Made by a program: the position numbers and the translations under genes
Assembly (NCBI RefSeq): GCF_001485215.1
Contig: NZ_BBWW01000001.1
Span: 3,534,001 to 3,598,000 of the forward strand
DNA from: Leptolyngbya sp. NIES-2104
GTDB taxonomy: Bacteria; Cyanobacteriota; Cyanobacteriia; Leptolyngbyales; Leptolyngbyaceae
Reading direction: 5' to 3'
Length of the DNA stretch: 64,000 bases
Notes under the pieces: model-generated
The model's input: only the letters and a program-made list of their open reading frames with translations
What the model was told of the DNA's origin: nothing
The model's database searches: none
Shown: piece after piece, positions 55,571-64,000 of the stretch
Position numbering within the stretch: the first letter of the stretch is position 1
Layout: each line of letters starts with the position of its first letter

Positions 55571-56227
55571 ATGAACATTATCGAACTGTTTGAAAAAGGC
55601 GGCGTGACAATGTTGCCGCTGTTTGTTCTCTCAATCTTGTCGCTTGGAGCCATTATTGAGCGATCGTGGTTTTGGTTCAACGTTCTGAATAAAGAAAAAG
55701 AAGTTGCCGGACGCATTCTCGAAACCTCTAGACGCGATTGGGACAGCGCAGTTGAAATCGCTCGTCAATCTTATGATCAACCGATCGGACGCTTTCTCTA
55801 CGCTCCGATGCGTCTACAAAATCCTGATCCCGAACTGTTCCGCCTCGCGCTGGAATCATCTGCGGATGAAGAAATCGCCTCAATGCGTCGGGGAGACAAA
55901 ATTCTTGAAGCGGTGATCGCTCTCGCTCCATTGCTTGGACTGTTGGGAACTGTAATCGGTCTGATTCTGTCACTACGATCGATCCGAATCGGTGACATTG
56001 GAACCGCTTCTACCGCAGGGGTTACTACCGGGATCGGTGAAGCACTCATTAGTACCGCAACTGGGCTAGTCGTAGCGATTTTTAGCCTTGCCTTTTACCG
56101 AGTCTTTCAAGGACTCATCTTCAACCAAGCAAAGATCTTTCGTCGGACAGGCAACGATCTAGAATTGCTGTACCGCCAAAAATGGCAATTCAATCACGAT
56201 AAATTGCATCGTAAAGACGAACTCTAA
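55571..56227 (+). CDS. exbB: MotA/TolQ/ExbB proton channel family protein
   Basis: The ATG at 55571 follows GGAAGAG and gives a 218-residue protein starting [24 protein letters not shown]1 (about 13-35), a cytoplasmic stretch, and TM2/TM3 (about 117-140 and 155-180) with the family block [12 protein letters not shown] and [20 protein letters not shown]. ExbB/TolQ proteins form proton-driven pentamers around ExbD/TolR. exbD follows after 22 bp. ExbB versus TolQ cannot be separated; no tonB or tolA is near. Confidence 0.9.
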   Translation: MNIIELFEKGGVTMLPLFVLSILSLGAIIERSWFWFNVLNKEKEVAGRILETSRRDWDSAVEIARQSYDQPIGRFLYAPMRLQNPDPELFRLALESSADEEIASMRRGDKILEAVIALAPLLGLLGTVIGLILSLRSIRIGDIGTASTAGVTTGIGEALISTATGLVVAIFSLAFYRVFQGLIFNQAKIFRRTGNDLELLYRQKWQFNHDKLHRKDEL

Positions 56228-56249
56228 TTCTTCACTCGACAAGAGCGCT

Positions 56250-56909
56250 ATGAAAGTAAATCTCGACTCTCCCGCAGATGAAGCTCAGATCCAGATCGTT
56301 CCGCTGATCGATGTGATCTTTTGTATTCTGACGTTTTTTATCCTTGCTGCACTTCAATTGACTCGCCAACAAGGGATTGGACTAGAACTACCACAATCTC
56401 AAACGAGCAGCGTTCTGATGAGTGAAATGCTTGTGATTGGCATCGATTCCAACGGACAGACTTACTTATCGAATCAGGGACAGCGACAACTTATCGATCG
56501 CTCTCAGCTTTACCAATTGGTAGATTCTTACCACAGACAGCAACCCGAAGGATTATTAGTTCTCGAAGCGGCTCAAACTGCTTTCTACAATGATGTGGTG
56601 CAAGTGTTAGATGTCATGCGTGCTGTGGCTCCTGATAGAGTTGCGCTTTCCACTGCACCGGGCAACCAACCTGGACAACCCCAACAAGGACAACCCCAAG
56701 CACCCGGAACGATTCCACAGATTACTCCGGCTCCGAACCTTATTCCGAGTCCAACCGCTCCGACCAACACGCTGCCGACTAATCCAAATCTCACGCCGAC
56801 CACTCCCGTTCAGCCGACTACTCCACTCCAGCCAACGGCTCCCCAAGTTCCCGCTCCTTCAAATACCGTTCCGACGGCTCCAGGTGGTGCTGTTCCACAA
56901 TCTCCGTAA
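56250..56909 (+). CDS. exbD: ExbD/TolR family protein with long Pro-rich tail
   Basis: The 219-residue protein has the ExbD layout: cytoplasmic start, TM helix with the proton-carrying Asp in IVPLIDVIFCILTFFI (residue 24), and a periplasmic domain up to about 140 (LVIGIDSNGQTYLSNQGQ, VVQVLDVMRAVAPDRVAL). Usual ExbD proteins end there. Here ~75 more residues rich in Pro, Thr, Gln and Asn follow (PGTIPQITPAPNLIPSPT and similar). This resembles the periplasm-spanning Pro-rich segment of TonB, but no TonB C-terminal domain is present. It is 22 bp behind exbB. Confidence 0.9.
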   Translation: MKVNLDSPADEAQIQIVPLIDVIFCILTFFILAALQLTRQQGIGLELPQSQTSSVLMSEMLVIGIDSNGQTYLSNQGQRQLIDRSQLYQLVDSYHRQQPEGLLVLEAAQTAFYNDVVQVLDVMRAVAPDRVALSTAPGNQPGQPQQGQPQAPGTIPQITPAPNLIPSPTAPTNTLPTNPNLTPTTPVQPTTPLQPTAPQVPAPSNTVPTAPGGAVPQSP

Positions 56910-56913
56910 GAGC

Positions 56914-57666
56914 TTACTTTATCCAAACGGTTGAATACCGCCAAAAGAGATGTCTTCTGATCTGTACGTTTTCTAGGAATCGGGAGTACATTTCTTTCGC
57001 TTGAGAAATTGTTAGATACTCATCGGTGCGAAGATGTTCGCGCATGGCTTCGATCTCTTCTGGTGATTGCTCAATCTTCTGATTTCTCAACCTCTGATAG
57101 ATCCAATTCAGCGGAACGGCAGCTAAATCTAGTAAGCGATCGAACCCTTCAGCCTCTACTAAATCTAAAACCACAAGCTTGCCACCTGGTTTTAATGCAG
57201 CTTTGAACTTTGGCAGCAGCAATTCTATCGGCACATGATGCAGGGTTGCGATCGACACAATCGCATCAAATTTTTCCGAAAAGTCCCATTGCAACACATC
57301 TGCAATTTGGAAATCGATGTTTGGTGAGGAGTACGATCGCGCAACTTCGATCATGTTGGGCGAGAGATCGATCGCGCAAACTTGCCATCCTCGATCCGCT
57401 AACATTCTCGAAAATTCTCCTGTTCCGCATCCAATTTCAAGCACTGTTCCACCAGAAGACGGCAACTGATTTAGCAGAAATGAAAAGTAATGGTTATTGT
57501 GATTCCAGCCGGGTTGTTCAAAAAAAGCAAGGCGATCGAAATCATTCCGAATCTTCTCAACTCTAGACCGCATGAATGTCTCGTAGTACTTTCCTCTTAT
57601 TCCATTTGAAAAGTCGTACTCCGATCGCAATTCATCTTCCTCGTGCCGATTATTCCTCTGAGTCAT
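56914..57666 (-). CDS. Class I SAM-dependent methyltransferase
   Basis: The ~250-residue protein has motif I VLEIGCGTGEFSRMLADRG, motif II CAIDLSPNMIEVAR, the post-motif FDAIVSIATLHHVP and LKPGGKLVVLDLVE, so it is a Methyltransf_11/25-type enzyme. Substrate is not predictable. The C-terminus (MREHLRTDEYLTISQAKEMY) resembles small-molecule methyltransferases. Start ATG 57666; TTG 57678 is also possible. Its stop is four bases from that of exbD. Confidence 0.85.
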   Translation of the reverse strand: MTQRNNRHEEDELRSEYDFSNGIRGKYYETFMRSRVEKIRNDFDRLAFFEQPGWNHNNHYFSFLLNQLPSSGGTVLEIGCGTGEFSRMLADRGWQVCAIDLSPNMIEVARSYSSPNIDFQIADVLQWDFSEKFDAIVSIATLHHVPIELLLPKFKAALKPGGKLVVLDLVEAEGFDRLLDLAAVPLNWIYQRLRNQKIEQSPEEIEAMREHLRTDEYLTISQAKEMYSRFLENVQIRRHLFWRYSTVWIK

Positions 57667-57868
57667 GGCTTCTTTCAATAAAGGGAATGGGTGCTCAAGT
57701 CGCCCCTCATAGAGAACTTGCCGCTTGATAATCTGCTTTCAGCTTTGTCAGCATTTGATCGCGTCGATCGTACTCTCAACCTAACATTCTTGCCAAAAGC
57801 CCTGCATTTTGATTTCCTGACATCGCTCCACAAATACGTTAAAATCAGTCCCCCTACTGATTTGACTT

Positions 57869-58474
57869 ATGCTCGAAAACGCCGACCAACACCGCGCCAA
57901 AATGCAGCGCCGCAAAGAAGTTCAAGACCAACGAATTGCAGAACGCACTCGCGAAAAAGGCTTGATCATCGTCAACACCGGAAACGGCAAAGGAAAGACC
58001 ACGGCAGCTTTGGGAATGGTTCTACGATCGCTTGGTCACGGTTACAAAGTCGCGATCGTGCAGTTCATCAAAGGAGCCTGGGAACCTGCCGAAAAAGCAG
58101 CCTTCGAGCGCTGGGGCGATCAGCTCGAATTCCAAGCGATGGGAGAAGGCTTTACCTGGGAAACGCAAGATCGCGATCGCGACATTCTCAAAGCTAAAGA
58201 AGCCTGGGAAAAAGCACTCACCTACATTCAAAATCCAAAATTTCGGCTCGTTCTACTCGATGAGGTGAATATCGCTCTAAAACTCGGCTATCTAGAAGTT
58301 GAAACCGTTTTAGCGGGACTTGCTCAAAAGCCAGAAGACTCGCACGTGATTCTTACGGGACGAGGTGCGCCCGCTGCTTTGATCGAACAAGCTGATCTCG
58401 TGACAGAAATGACGCTTGTGAAACATCCATTCCGCGAACAAGGCATCAAAGCCCAGCCAGGAATTGAATTCTAA
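57869..58474 (+). CDS. cobO: Cob(I)yrinic acid a,c-diamide adenosyltransferase
   Basis: CobO/BtuR/CobA transfers the adenosyl group of ATP to cob(I)alamin or its precursors. The 201-residue protein has the atypical P-loop NTGNGKGKTTAALGM (36-50), VQFIKGAWEPAEK, FTWETQDRD, LVLLDEVNIALKLGYL and VILTGRGAPAALIEQADLVTEM. Length is normal. ATG 57869. It forms the cobalamin set here with cobM, but they are far apart. Confidence 0.95.
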   Translation: MLENADQHRAKMQRRKEVQDQRIAERTREKGLIIVNTGNGKGKTTAALGMVLRSLGHGYKVAIVQFIKGAWEPAEKAAFERWGDQLEFQAMGEGFTWETQDRDRDILKAKEAWEKALTYIQNPKFRLVLLDEVNIALKLGYLEVETVLAGLAQKPEDSHVILTGRGAPAALIEQADLVTEMTLVKHPFREQGIKAQPGIEF

Positions 58475-58682
58475 TTCCGAAGTCTCACTCACAGGGCTTC
58501 AACTCCTGAGAAACCTTCAGTAATCGCTCGGAAGTAATATCAAATTTATATGTATAAATTTATCTAAGTATCCATCCCTCTGTTGACTTCGGCTGAATTG
58601 AGATTTGAACCCGCTTTTTGAGTTTCCTAACCGGGAACACTACATCAAAAGTCGATCGCAGTTTAGCCAAAGTCACTACAGT

Positions 58683-61451
58683 ATGTCCTCACTCATCCAA
58701 AATCCGCTGATTCCTTCTACGCTCAGTGGTACCTTAGATGCCACCACACCCCGAAATACATTTCAACTCGATCTCAGAAGCTTTCAAGGTGCCGCCGCTG
58801 CGAACATTTCGCTCACTGGGCTTTCAGGTGATGCCAATCTTCAAGTCTTTCGAGAACCCACCGTTGCTGGAGGACAGAAAACTTCAATCGGCACATCCTC
58901 TAATCAAGGCAAGCTTTCCGAATCGCTTCTAATTGGTGAGCTTGATGATAAAGGCAATCTGATTAACGGACTTGCACCCGGACTTTACACGATCGAAGTT
59001 TCTCTCGCGAATCAGGTTTCCAGCGCTGTTTATCAACTCAATGTCGCGGTCAATGCAGACGCAAACTTAAACAACATTTTCTGGCGAAATGCGCCGAGTT
59101 CAGAAGCGATGAACTGGAAAATGAACGGGGTGACGATCGCAGGCGAACCAAAATACGGCGATCTCCCTGCACAGTGGCAAGTTCAAGGCGCTGCCGACCT
59201 CAACGACGATGGAGAAGACGACCTCATCTGGCGCGATACCATCAACGGGAGCGTCGTCTTCTGGATGTTCAAAGGTGGAGAAGTCATCGATGGGGGAGCT
59301 GTCGGTAGTTCAGTTCCACTCGATTGGCAAATCGCTGCTGTGAAAGACTTAGATGGAGATCTCCAAGCAGATATCGTCTGGCACAATGCCAACGGCGGTC
59401 AAGTCGCGATCTGGATGCTCAAAGATGCGAAAGTCGTTGGCGGGAACATCTTCACGGTCGGTACGGGTTGGAAACCTGTTGCAGCAGTCGATCTTAGTGG
59501 TGACAAGAAAGCGGACATCGTGTTTCACAATCCGCTCAACGGCGCAGTTGCGATTTGGCAAATGAATGGGGCAGCAGTTGTCACCGCGGCATCTTATGGA
59601 CCTGGAACTTCATGGCAACCGCAATTCTTCGGCGATTTTAACGGCGATGGTCGAACCGATATTCAGTTTCGCAATACGTCTTCGGGGACATCAGCATTTT
59701 GGTTGATGGACGGTGTAAATGTCACGTATGGCTGGACAACGCCATCGGTTTCAGCAGATTGGCAAGTCGCGGGATTGGGTAATTTTGATGGCAGTGCGAA
59801 CAAAGGAAACAAAGACCTGTTATGGCGCAACCGTCGCTCCGGAGAATTAGTCGTTTGGTTGATGAATGAAAGTGGACGCGACTTCGCGGCAGGGGGCGGA
59901 TTCGTCAGTCGATCGGGACAAACCTACAACAGAGGTACAGACTGGACGGTTGCAGGCGTGGGTGACTTTAATAGCGATGGCAAAGAAGACATTCTTTATC
60001 GCAATGAAGCCCAAGGCAAGCAAGAGATTCTCCTGATGAACGGTTCCGCGATCGTCAATACTCAGTCCTTAAAAGACCTCGGTGGCAACTGGAAAGTCCA
60101 AGGACTGATGCAGCGGGAAGTGGAAGCCGTCCCGTTTGAAATTAGTGGTCGATCGCTTGCGGGTGGTTTTGTTTCTGCGACCGCATTTGACCTCGGTTTG
60201 ATGGATGGAACCGCTACCTACAGAGATAGCGTCTCTCCTGGAAATCCTGATTACTTCAAATTCAGTGTAGGGTCTGAGTCGAATGTCACGCTGAGCGTGG
60301 CAGAAACAGGAGTCGCTTTGGAACTCTTCCGGGTCGCGGCGAATGGCTCACTTGAAGGAACCCCGATCGCGATCGCTCCTGAAATGCTTCTTAGCGGAGG
60401 AACTTATGCGGTCAAAGTGTCAGCTTCGATGCAAGCCGTTCGACCTTATGCGCTGAATGTCACAGGTCTGCCTAGAGTGACCGAGGTTTTAGGGGATGGA
60501 TTTACACTGGTAAGCCCTTCGCTGGCACTTAATCCATCTTTGAACAACCCAGAGAACACAAAAGGTGTCTTCGAGAAGAACGTTGTGAATGCAACCTTCA
60601 AAGTTAAGAACGGTAGCTCCAAGGCAATTACCAATCTCGAAGTGGGTTTCCGCATCTCTCGTGATGGACAAATCAATCCAGTGAGTGGCTTAGATGCAAC
60701 AGTGGATGTCGTATCGAATGATTCAACCTCTAGCGTCTTTACGATCGGTTCGTTAGGCGCAGGTGCAACAGGTGAATTTACAGTTCAGTTGCAGCTACCC
60801 GATACCGATGCTGCCTTCTGGTTTGTGGATGGTGAATACACGCTCGGTATGGTGGTTGATCCAAACAACAAACTGGCGGAAAGCAACGAAAACAACAACT
60901 TCAACGTTGATTTTGGAATTGACAAAGCGAGACTGCCAATCACCAAAACAGAGACGACCGAATTGATGGGAACGAGTCTGAGAGTAACGGGTGGAAGCTT
61001 CACGAAGCCTGCCGAGGAAGAGACGAAGACGATTACAGTGTCCTTCACGGTGAAGAATGCTGGAAACATTCCTGTCACCTCAGGAACCAGTCTGCCGATT
61101 CGCTTCTACCTCTCGACTGATCCCACGATCGACACGAGTGATGTGGGTCTGAGAACCAGAAATGCAGGAACAACGGACGGGTTCTTCCTCGACTACTTGT
61201 TACAGCCGACTGGCAATCAATCTGTTCTCGGTGCCAAACAAAGTAAGGAGTTGTCGATCGAATTGAGATTACCAGCTTTCGATTCAACTATCTGGGAGGA
61301 GAAAGCAGCAGGTAAACCGCTCTATCTCTCAGCTTGGATCGATCCGGCTGGTAACTCTGCAAAAGAAGCTGATACCACGAACAACAAACTTGATCCGGCT
61401 CTAGTCGGGGTGCCCGGTGATCTCATTGATCAGATTTATGTGATTCTCTAA
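58683..61451 (+). CDS. Large FG-GAP/CARDB repeat protein
   Basis: The ATG at 58683 (MSSLIQNPLIPSTLSGTL) gives 922 residues; a longer frame from 58605 looks less natural. Order: N-terminal PPC-like beta domain (1-120), about seven FG-GAP/VCBS-like repeats (LNDDGEDDLIWRDTINGSV, LDGDLQADIVWHNANGGQVA, LSGDKKADIVFHNPLNGAVA, FNGDGRTDIQFRN, FNSDGKEDILYRNEAQGKQE) with Asp-rich calcium loops forming a beta-propeller, a second PPC-like domain (about 520-620), and two CARDB-like Ig domains ending in (L/A)E-(S/A)(N/D)(E/T)(N/T)NN, SNENNNFN and ADTTNNKLD. There is no signal peptide, so secretion, if any, would use a non-Sec route. Confidence 0.8.
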   Translation: MSSLIQNPLIPSTLSGTLDATTPRNTFQLDLRSFQGAAAANISLTGLSGDANLQVFREPTVAGGQKTSIGTSSNQGKLSESLLIGELDDKGNLINGLAPGLYTIEVSLANQVSSAVYQLNVAVNADANLNNIFWRNAPSSEAMNWKMNGVTIAGEPKYGDLPAQWQVQGAADLNDDGEDDLIWRDTINGSVVFWMFKGGEVIDGGAVGSSVPLDWQIAAVKDLDGDLQADIVWHNANGGQVAIWMLKDAKVVGGNIFTVGTGWKPVAAVDLSGDKKADIVFHNPLNGAVAIWQMNGAAVVTAASYGPGTSWQPQFFGDFNGDGRTDIQFRNTSSGTSAFWLMDGVNVTYGWTTPSVSADWQVAGLGNFDGSANKGNKDLLWRNRRSGELVVWLMNESGRDFAAGGGFVSRSGQTYNRGTDWTVAGVGDFNSDGKEDILYRNEAQGKQEILLMNGSAIVNTQSLKDLGGNWKVQGLMQREVEAVPFEISGRSLAGGFVSATAFDLGLMDGTATYRDSVSPGNPDYFKFSVGSESNVTLSVAETGVALELFRVAANGSLEGTPIAIAPEMLLSGGTYAVKVSASMQAVRPYALNVTGLPRVTEVLGDGFTLVSPSLALNPSLNNPENTKGVFEKNVVNATFKVKNGSSKAITNLEVGFRISRDGQINPVSGLDATVDVVSNDSTSSVFTIGSLGAGATGEFTVQLQLPDTDAAFWFVDGEYTLGMVVDPNNKLAESNENNNFNVDFGIDKARLPITKTETTELMGTSLRVTGGSFTKPAEEETKTITVSFTVKNAGNIPVTSGTSLPIRFYLSTDPTIDTSDVGLRTRNAGTTDGFFLDYLLQPTGNQSVLGAKQSKELSIELRLPAFDSTIWEEKAAGKPLYLSAWIDPAGNSAKEADTTNNKLDPALVGVPGDLIDQIYVIL

Positions 61452-61476
61452 TCACTTCGCTCAACTGGGTCATATT

Positions 61477-61510
61477 CAGGGATGCTGTCACAGTGTCCCT
61501 GTTTTTTATT
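61477..61510 (+). terminator. Intrinsic terminator after the FG-GAP/CARDB gene
   Basis: CAGGGA/TCCCTG (61477-61482 and 61496-61501) encloses CTGT/ACAG, followed by TTTTTTATT. It is a strong hairpin with a T tract, 26 bp after the stop codon. Confidence 0.88.
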
Positions 61511-62411
61511 CTTCTTGAGCGATCGCGGGTAATGTACACTGCATCGAAATATCGTTTGTTTTTGGAAAAGTCGCTAGAAGTTGAGCAAGATACTGAGAAT
61601 TAAAACTGCGGGGATCACTCCGCTGGCGCGATCGATCCACGAGTCGATGAGTCGTAATGCGATCGTTTGGAATACCTGTTTTCGCCACTAACCAAGCGAG
61701 CGATTGATACTGAGCGCGGGTATATCCACTATGTCTCGCTCCGTTCCCGCGTCCATCAGACGGCGTGACCAGCGAGATATGGTAAGCAAAATTATTAACT
61801 GAGGGTGGAAAGGCGGGATTTGTTTTCACCGCTTCGTTTCCTTTGTTGCCGTTGAAAGTGGAATTACCAGCACCGAAGGCACGTCGATTGGGCGGAACTA
61901 GATAAACAACGTTGCCGTTTTCACGAATCAACGTGTGATAGCTCACTTGATCATCGTCTCGTGGATGGGGTGTGCGGAAATAGTTAATCGCGGAACTTCC
62001 TGAGCCAACCGTTTCGTGCAGGACGATAATCGGTTCATTATTCACAGGGCGACCAGAGAGATCCTGCGTGAAGCGCCGTCCGAAGTTAGAGGGATGCGCG
62101 AGAGCAACCTCTTCTCTGGGTTGATAGATAGAATTTGGTGATGAGGCTTGCCGAAATCGGCTGAGGGGTGTTGTTCCTCGAATGGCAGGGAGATTTCTCA
62201 GCCTGCCTCCTCTAGGAATCGGTTTAATTGCACAGGCGCTGGAGAGGAGATTATTTGCCTCTTCAATGTCTTGCTGAAAACTCAGGAGTTGAGGCTCAGA
62301 GGGCTTGATCCGGAGACCATCGAGCCATTCAGCTTGCCCTGATTGAATGGCAATTAAAAATGTGGCGAATCCGGCAAGAACGATCGCAGAAACCTGAAAA
62401 AGCCTCTTCAT
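61506..62411 (-). CDS. Exported N-acetylmuramoyl-L-alanine amidase (Amidase_2/PGRP type)
   Basis: The 301-residue protein has an N-terminal signal segment (VSAIVLAGFATFLIAIQSGQA). An Arg/Pro-rich linker precedes the zinc amidase domain (125-285): H132 in IIVLHETVG, VSYHTLIRENGNVVYLVPPN, AFGAGNSTFNG, and C-terminal zinc ligands H255 in THRLVDRSRQRSDPRSF with D266. It would cut the bond between MurNAc and the peptide stem in peptidoglycan. The gene is convergent with the CARDB gene. Confidence 0.88.
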   Translation of the reverse strand: MKRLFQVSAIVLAGFATFLIAIQSGQAEWLDGLRIKPSEPQLLSFQQDIEEANNLLSSACAIKPIPRGGRLRNLPAIRGTTPLSRFRQASSPNSIYQPREEVALAHPSNFGRRFTQDLSGRPVNNEPIIVLHETVGSGSSAINYFRTPHPRDDDQVSYHTLIRENGNVVYLVPPNRRAFGAGNSTFNGNKGNEAVKTNPAFPPSVNNFAYHISLVTPSDGRGNGARHSGYTRAQYQSLAWLVAKTGIPNDRITTHRLVDRSRQRSDPRSFNSQYLAQLLATFPKTNDISMQCTLPAIAQEE

Positions 62412-62548
62412 GCGCTTGTGTGAGTTTGATCAGAGAGTGTTTGTAGTTGTGGAACAAGATAGAGTTTTTTTGGGTTTAGTTCCAGAGAGGAGTTAATCAG
62501 ATTAAGCGTGATTTAGTATACGTTGTTAAGAGAAAAGTACGCAGAAAA

Positions 62549-62881
62549 TCATCGTCTCTCCAGCTTTGCGACTCTATCTTCGAGTGCTTTAGTGCGATCG
62601 CGAGATTCGATCACTAAGGTCGCAAGTCGATCGAATTGGGCATCCGAAAATCTCGAAGGGCGAGATGGAATCGGAAGATTTGAGGGAGCAGGCACAGAAA
62701 CACCTGGAGCGGAACGATTCCCAGAGAGTTGATTTAACTGAGATCGAATCCCAATCAGTTCAGATTCAACTCGCGTTAGTCGTGATTCGACCAGTCCAAT
62801 TTGTGCCTGAGCGGGCGAAAATAGCTGAATGACGGTGAGGATCAGAGCGCTGATGCCTGCAATGATGAGAAGTCGTTTCAT
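62549..62881 (-). CDS. Hypothetical small coiled-coil membrane protein
   Basis: The 110-residue protein begins with one hydrophobic helix (LLIIAGISALILTVIQLF) that is either anchor or signal (AQAQ follows). Heptad-like helices surround a Pro/Ser-rich linker: LVESRLTRVESELIGIRSQL before and FDRLATLVIESRDRTKALED after, ending RVAKLERR. It is probably a small coiled-coil protein. Function is unknown. It is 35 bp downstream of the TPR gene on the same strand. Confidence 0.6.
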   Translation of the reverse strand: MKRLLIIAGISALILTVIQLFSPAQAQIGLVESRLTRVESELIGIRSQLNQLSGNRSAPGVSVPAPSNLPIPSRPSRFSDAQFDRLATLVIESRDRTKALEDRVAKLERR

Positions 62882-62916
62882 GAACTAAGGATTAGGCTTT
62901 CTTTGATCCAATGAAA

Positions 62917-64000
62917 TTAACCTATCTCTGTCATCACGCTTGCGACAGAACACGAATGAATCAGGGCTTGAAACCGAAAATCCTGATGCAGTTTCTCAAA
63001 CACAGAATCATTTGCAGCAATTTCTCGGTATCCAGGAGCAAGCGCGATCGCACGTCTTAAATGTTCTAACGCCCAATCTGGATTATTCTGCATCGCGTAA
63101 CAGCAAGCCTCGTAATAGAAGACTCCTGCATCATCTGGCTCGATCCCTAACGCTTTGTCATAAGAGACGATCGCTTCATCGAATCGTCCGGCATTTTGAA
63201 GGGCAGAACCGAGAGAAACCCAGCCTTCCGAATCATACGGCTCGATCATTAAGGCGCGAATGTAGCTACCGATCGCTTCATCATGCCGCTGGATGCTGTC
63301 TAAGATCGTGCCGCGATACTGCCAAACTTTCGGGTGATTGAGATGAAGGAGAAGTGCACGATCGAGGCTTTTCAGCGCTTCTTCCACTCGTTTGAGTTCC
63401 CACAAGATCAGCGCACGAACCACCCAGAGTTTAAAGTTTTGGGGATCGATCGTTAATGCGTGATCGATGTAGCTCAGAGCCGCTTCGAGTCGTCCGAGTT
63501 TGCGAAGTACGATCGCTTGATTTAACAGCGCAGACATTTCATTCGGCTGCATTTCCAAAGCTTGCGTAAAACTTGCACTTGCTCGTTCAAACTCGCCCAT
63601 CGAACCGAGAATCATTCCCCGCATACACCAAGGCTGGTAGCTTTTTGGTGTGAGTGCGTTTCCTTTGGGAAGCAAAGCTAGTGCTGTATTAATACTTTCC
63701 AACGCTTCAGAATGCTGATCAAGCTTCCATAATCCGTAAGCTTTGAAGTTCCAGAGATGAACATCGTCAGGCTCAAATCTCAGCGCTTGATTCACGCTCT
63801 TGATGGCTTCGTGGTATGAGCCAAGTTTGCCGAGAATTTGCGCTCGATAGCCCCAAGCTTTGTAATACTTTGGCTGCAATTCGACTGTTTTTTCTAAACT
63901 TCGGAGTGCTTCTTGATAGCGTCCCAAGTAGGCAAGGGCTTTTCCTCGCTGATACCAGGGTTTAGGATTCTGGGGATCGAGTTTGATCGCTTGATCGTAT
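62917..64000 (-). CDS. TPR-repeat protein, 5' end outside the window
   Basis: The frame is open through the right edge: bases beyond 63927 still encode TPR sequence (AIKLDPQNPKPWYQRGKALAYLG, split), so the apparent start at 63927 is an internal TTG. At least ten 34-residue TPRs are present, for example YYKAWGYRAQILGKLGSYHE, PKVWQYRGTILDSIQRHDE, SEGWVSLGSALQNAGRFDE and DAGVFYYEACCYAMQNNPDW. The C-terminus ends with a non-repeat tail. Length and N-terminal domains cannot be known here; cyanobacteria often place kinase or signal domains before such arrays. Confidence 0.88.
   Translation of the reverse strand, partial: YDQAIKLDPQNPKPWYQRGKALAYLGRYQEALRSLEKTVELQPKYYKAWGYRAQILGKLGSYHEAIKSVNQALRFEPDDVHLWNFKAYGLWKLDQHSEALESINTALALLPKGNALTPKSYQPWCMRGMILGSMGEFERASASFTQALEMQPNEMSALLNQAIVLRKLGRLEAALSYIDHALTIDPQNFKLWVVRALILWELKRVEEALKSLDRALLLHLNHPKVWQYRGTILDSIQRHDEAIGSYIRALMIEPYDSEGWVSLGSALQNAGRFDEAIVSYDKALGIEPDDAGVFYYEACCYAMQNNPDWALEHLRRAIALAPGYREIAANDSVFEKLHQDFRFQALIHSCSVASVMTEIG

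Noticed and set aside
1-64000. High density of GCGATCGC/CGATCG as a novel signal
   Set aside because: This is the known HIP1 motif typical of many cyanobacterial genomes; useful for the organism call but not new.

Overview
The window is ordinary cyanobacterial chromosome. HIP1 octamers (GCGATCGC) and the shorter CGATCG core are scattered through genes and gaps. Gene content is also cyanobacterial: nblS and nblB, a fused-type thiE, an elongated ribBA, a geranylgeranyl-reductase-family enzyme, DUF1517, DUF4168 and DUF2288 proteins, a PEP-CTERM protein and pentapeptide proteins. A filamentous Leptolyngbya-like organism would fit, but the genus is a guess. I saw no rRNA or tRNA gene, CRISPR array, prophage or insertion-sequence transposase.

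Layout. 1-9 kb: an orphan NrtA/CmpA-type binding lipoprotein, a membrane pentapeptide protein, a CapA-like protein, an aldose epimerase, a PEP-CTERM protein, and a CBS-protein/nblB pair. 9-19 kb: a K+ channel with an NAD-binding domain, rlmN, a PAS kinase, lgt, a beta-helix/SPOR-like protein, thiE-thiS and a DUF1517 protein. 19-27 kb: a GAF kinase, an exostosin-like glycosyltransferase, a bacterioferritin, an overlapping methyltransferase/GH-J-like glycosidase pair, a hypothetical gene with a possible micro-ORF behind it, and a TPR protein. 27-36 kb: purD, nblS, ribBA, argC, cobM and the reductase. 36-42 kb: a signalling block (receiver-kinase hybrid, multi-PAS kinase, small membrane protein) and a lumenal pentapeptide protein. 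42-48 kb: LCP protein, mannose-1-phosphate guanylyltransferase, a TacAT-type toxin-antitoxin pair, a Pro-rich protein and mtnA. 48-55 kb: moeA, ftsQ-ftsZ, a DUF4168/DUF2288 pair sharing one CATG at their starts, a YdcF-like protein and a TPR protein. 55-64 kb: thyX with an unusual signature, exbB-exbD with a long Pro-rich tail, a methyltransferase, cobO, a large FG-GAP/CARDB protein, an amidase and a TPR gene running off the right edge.

Themes. Cell envelope and division genes recur (lgt, LCP, manC, ftsQZ, amidase, exbBD, YdcF). Light and nutrient-stress signalling is represented by nblS, nblB and four further histidine kinases. Cofactor genes (thiE/thiS, ribBA, cobM, cobO, moeA) are scattered rather than clustered.

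Most notable unexplained structure: four copies of a roughly 190-bp nested inverted repeat that looks like a non-autonomous REP/MITE family, one of them inverted. Also notable are the methyltransferase without its expected catalytic histidine coupled to a glycosidase, the three-gene signalling block, the ExbD tail, the variant ThyX motif, and several palindromes or tandem repeats placed in promoters.
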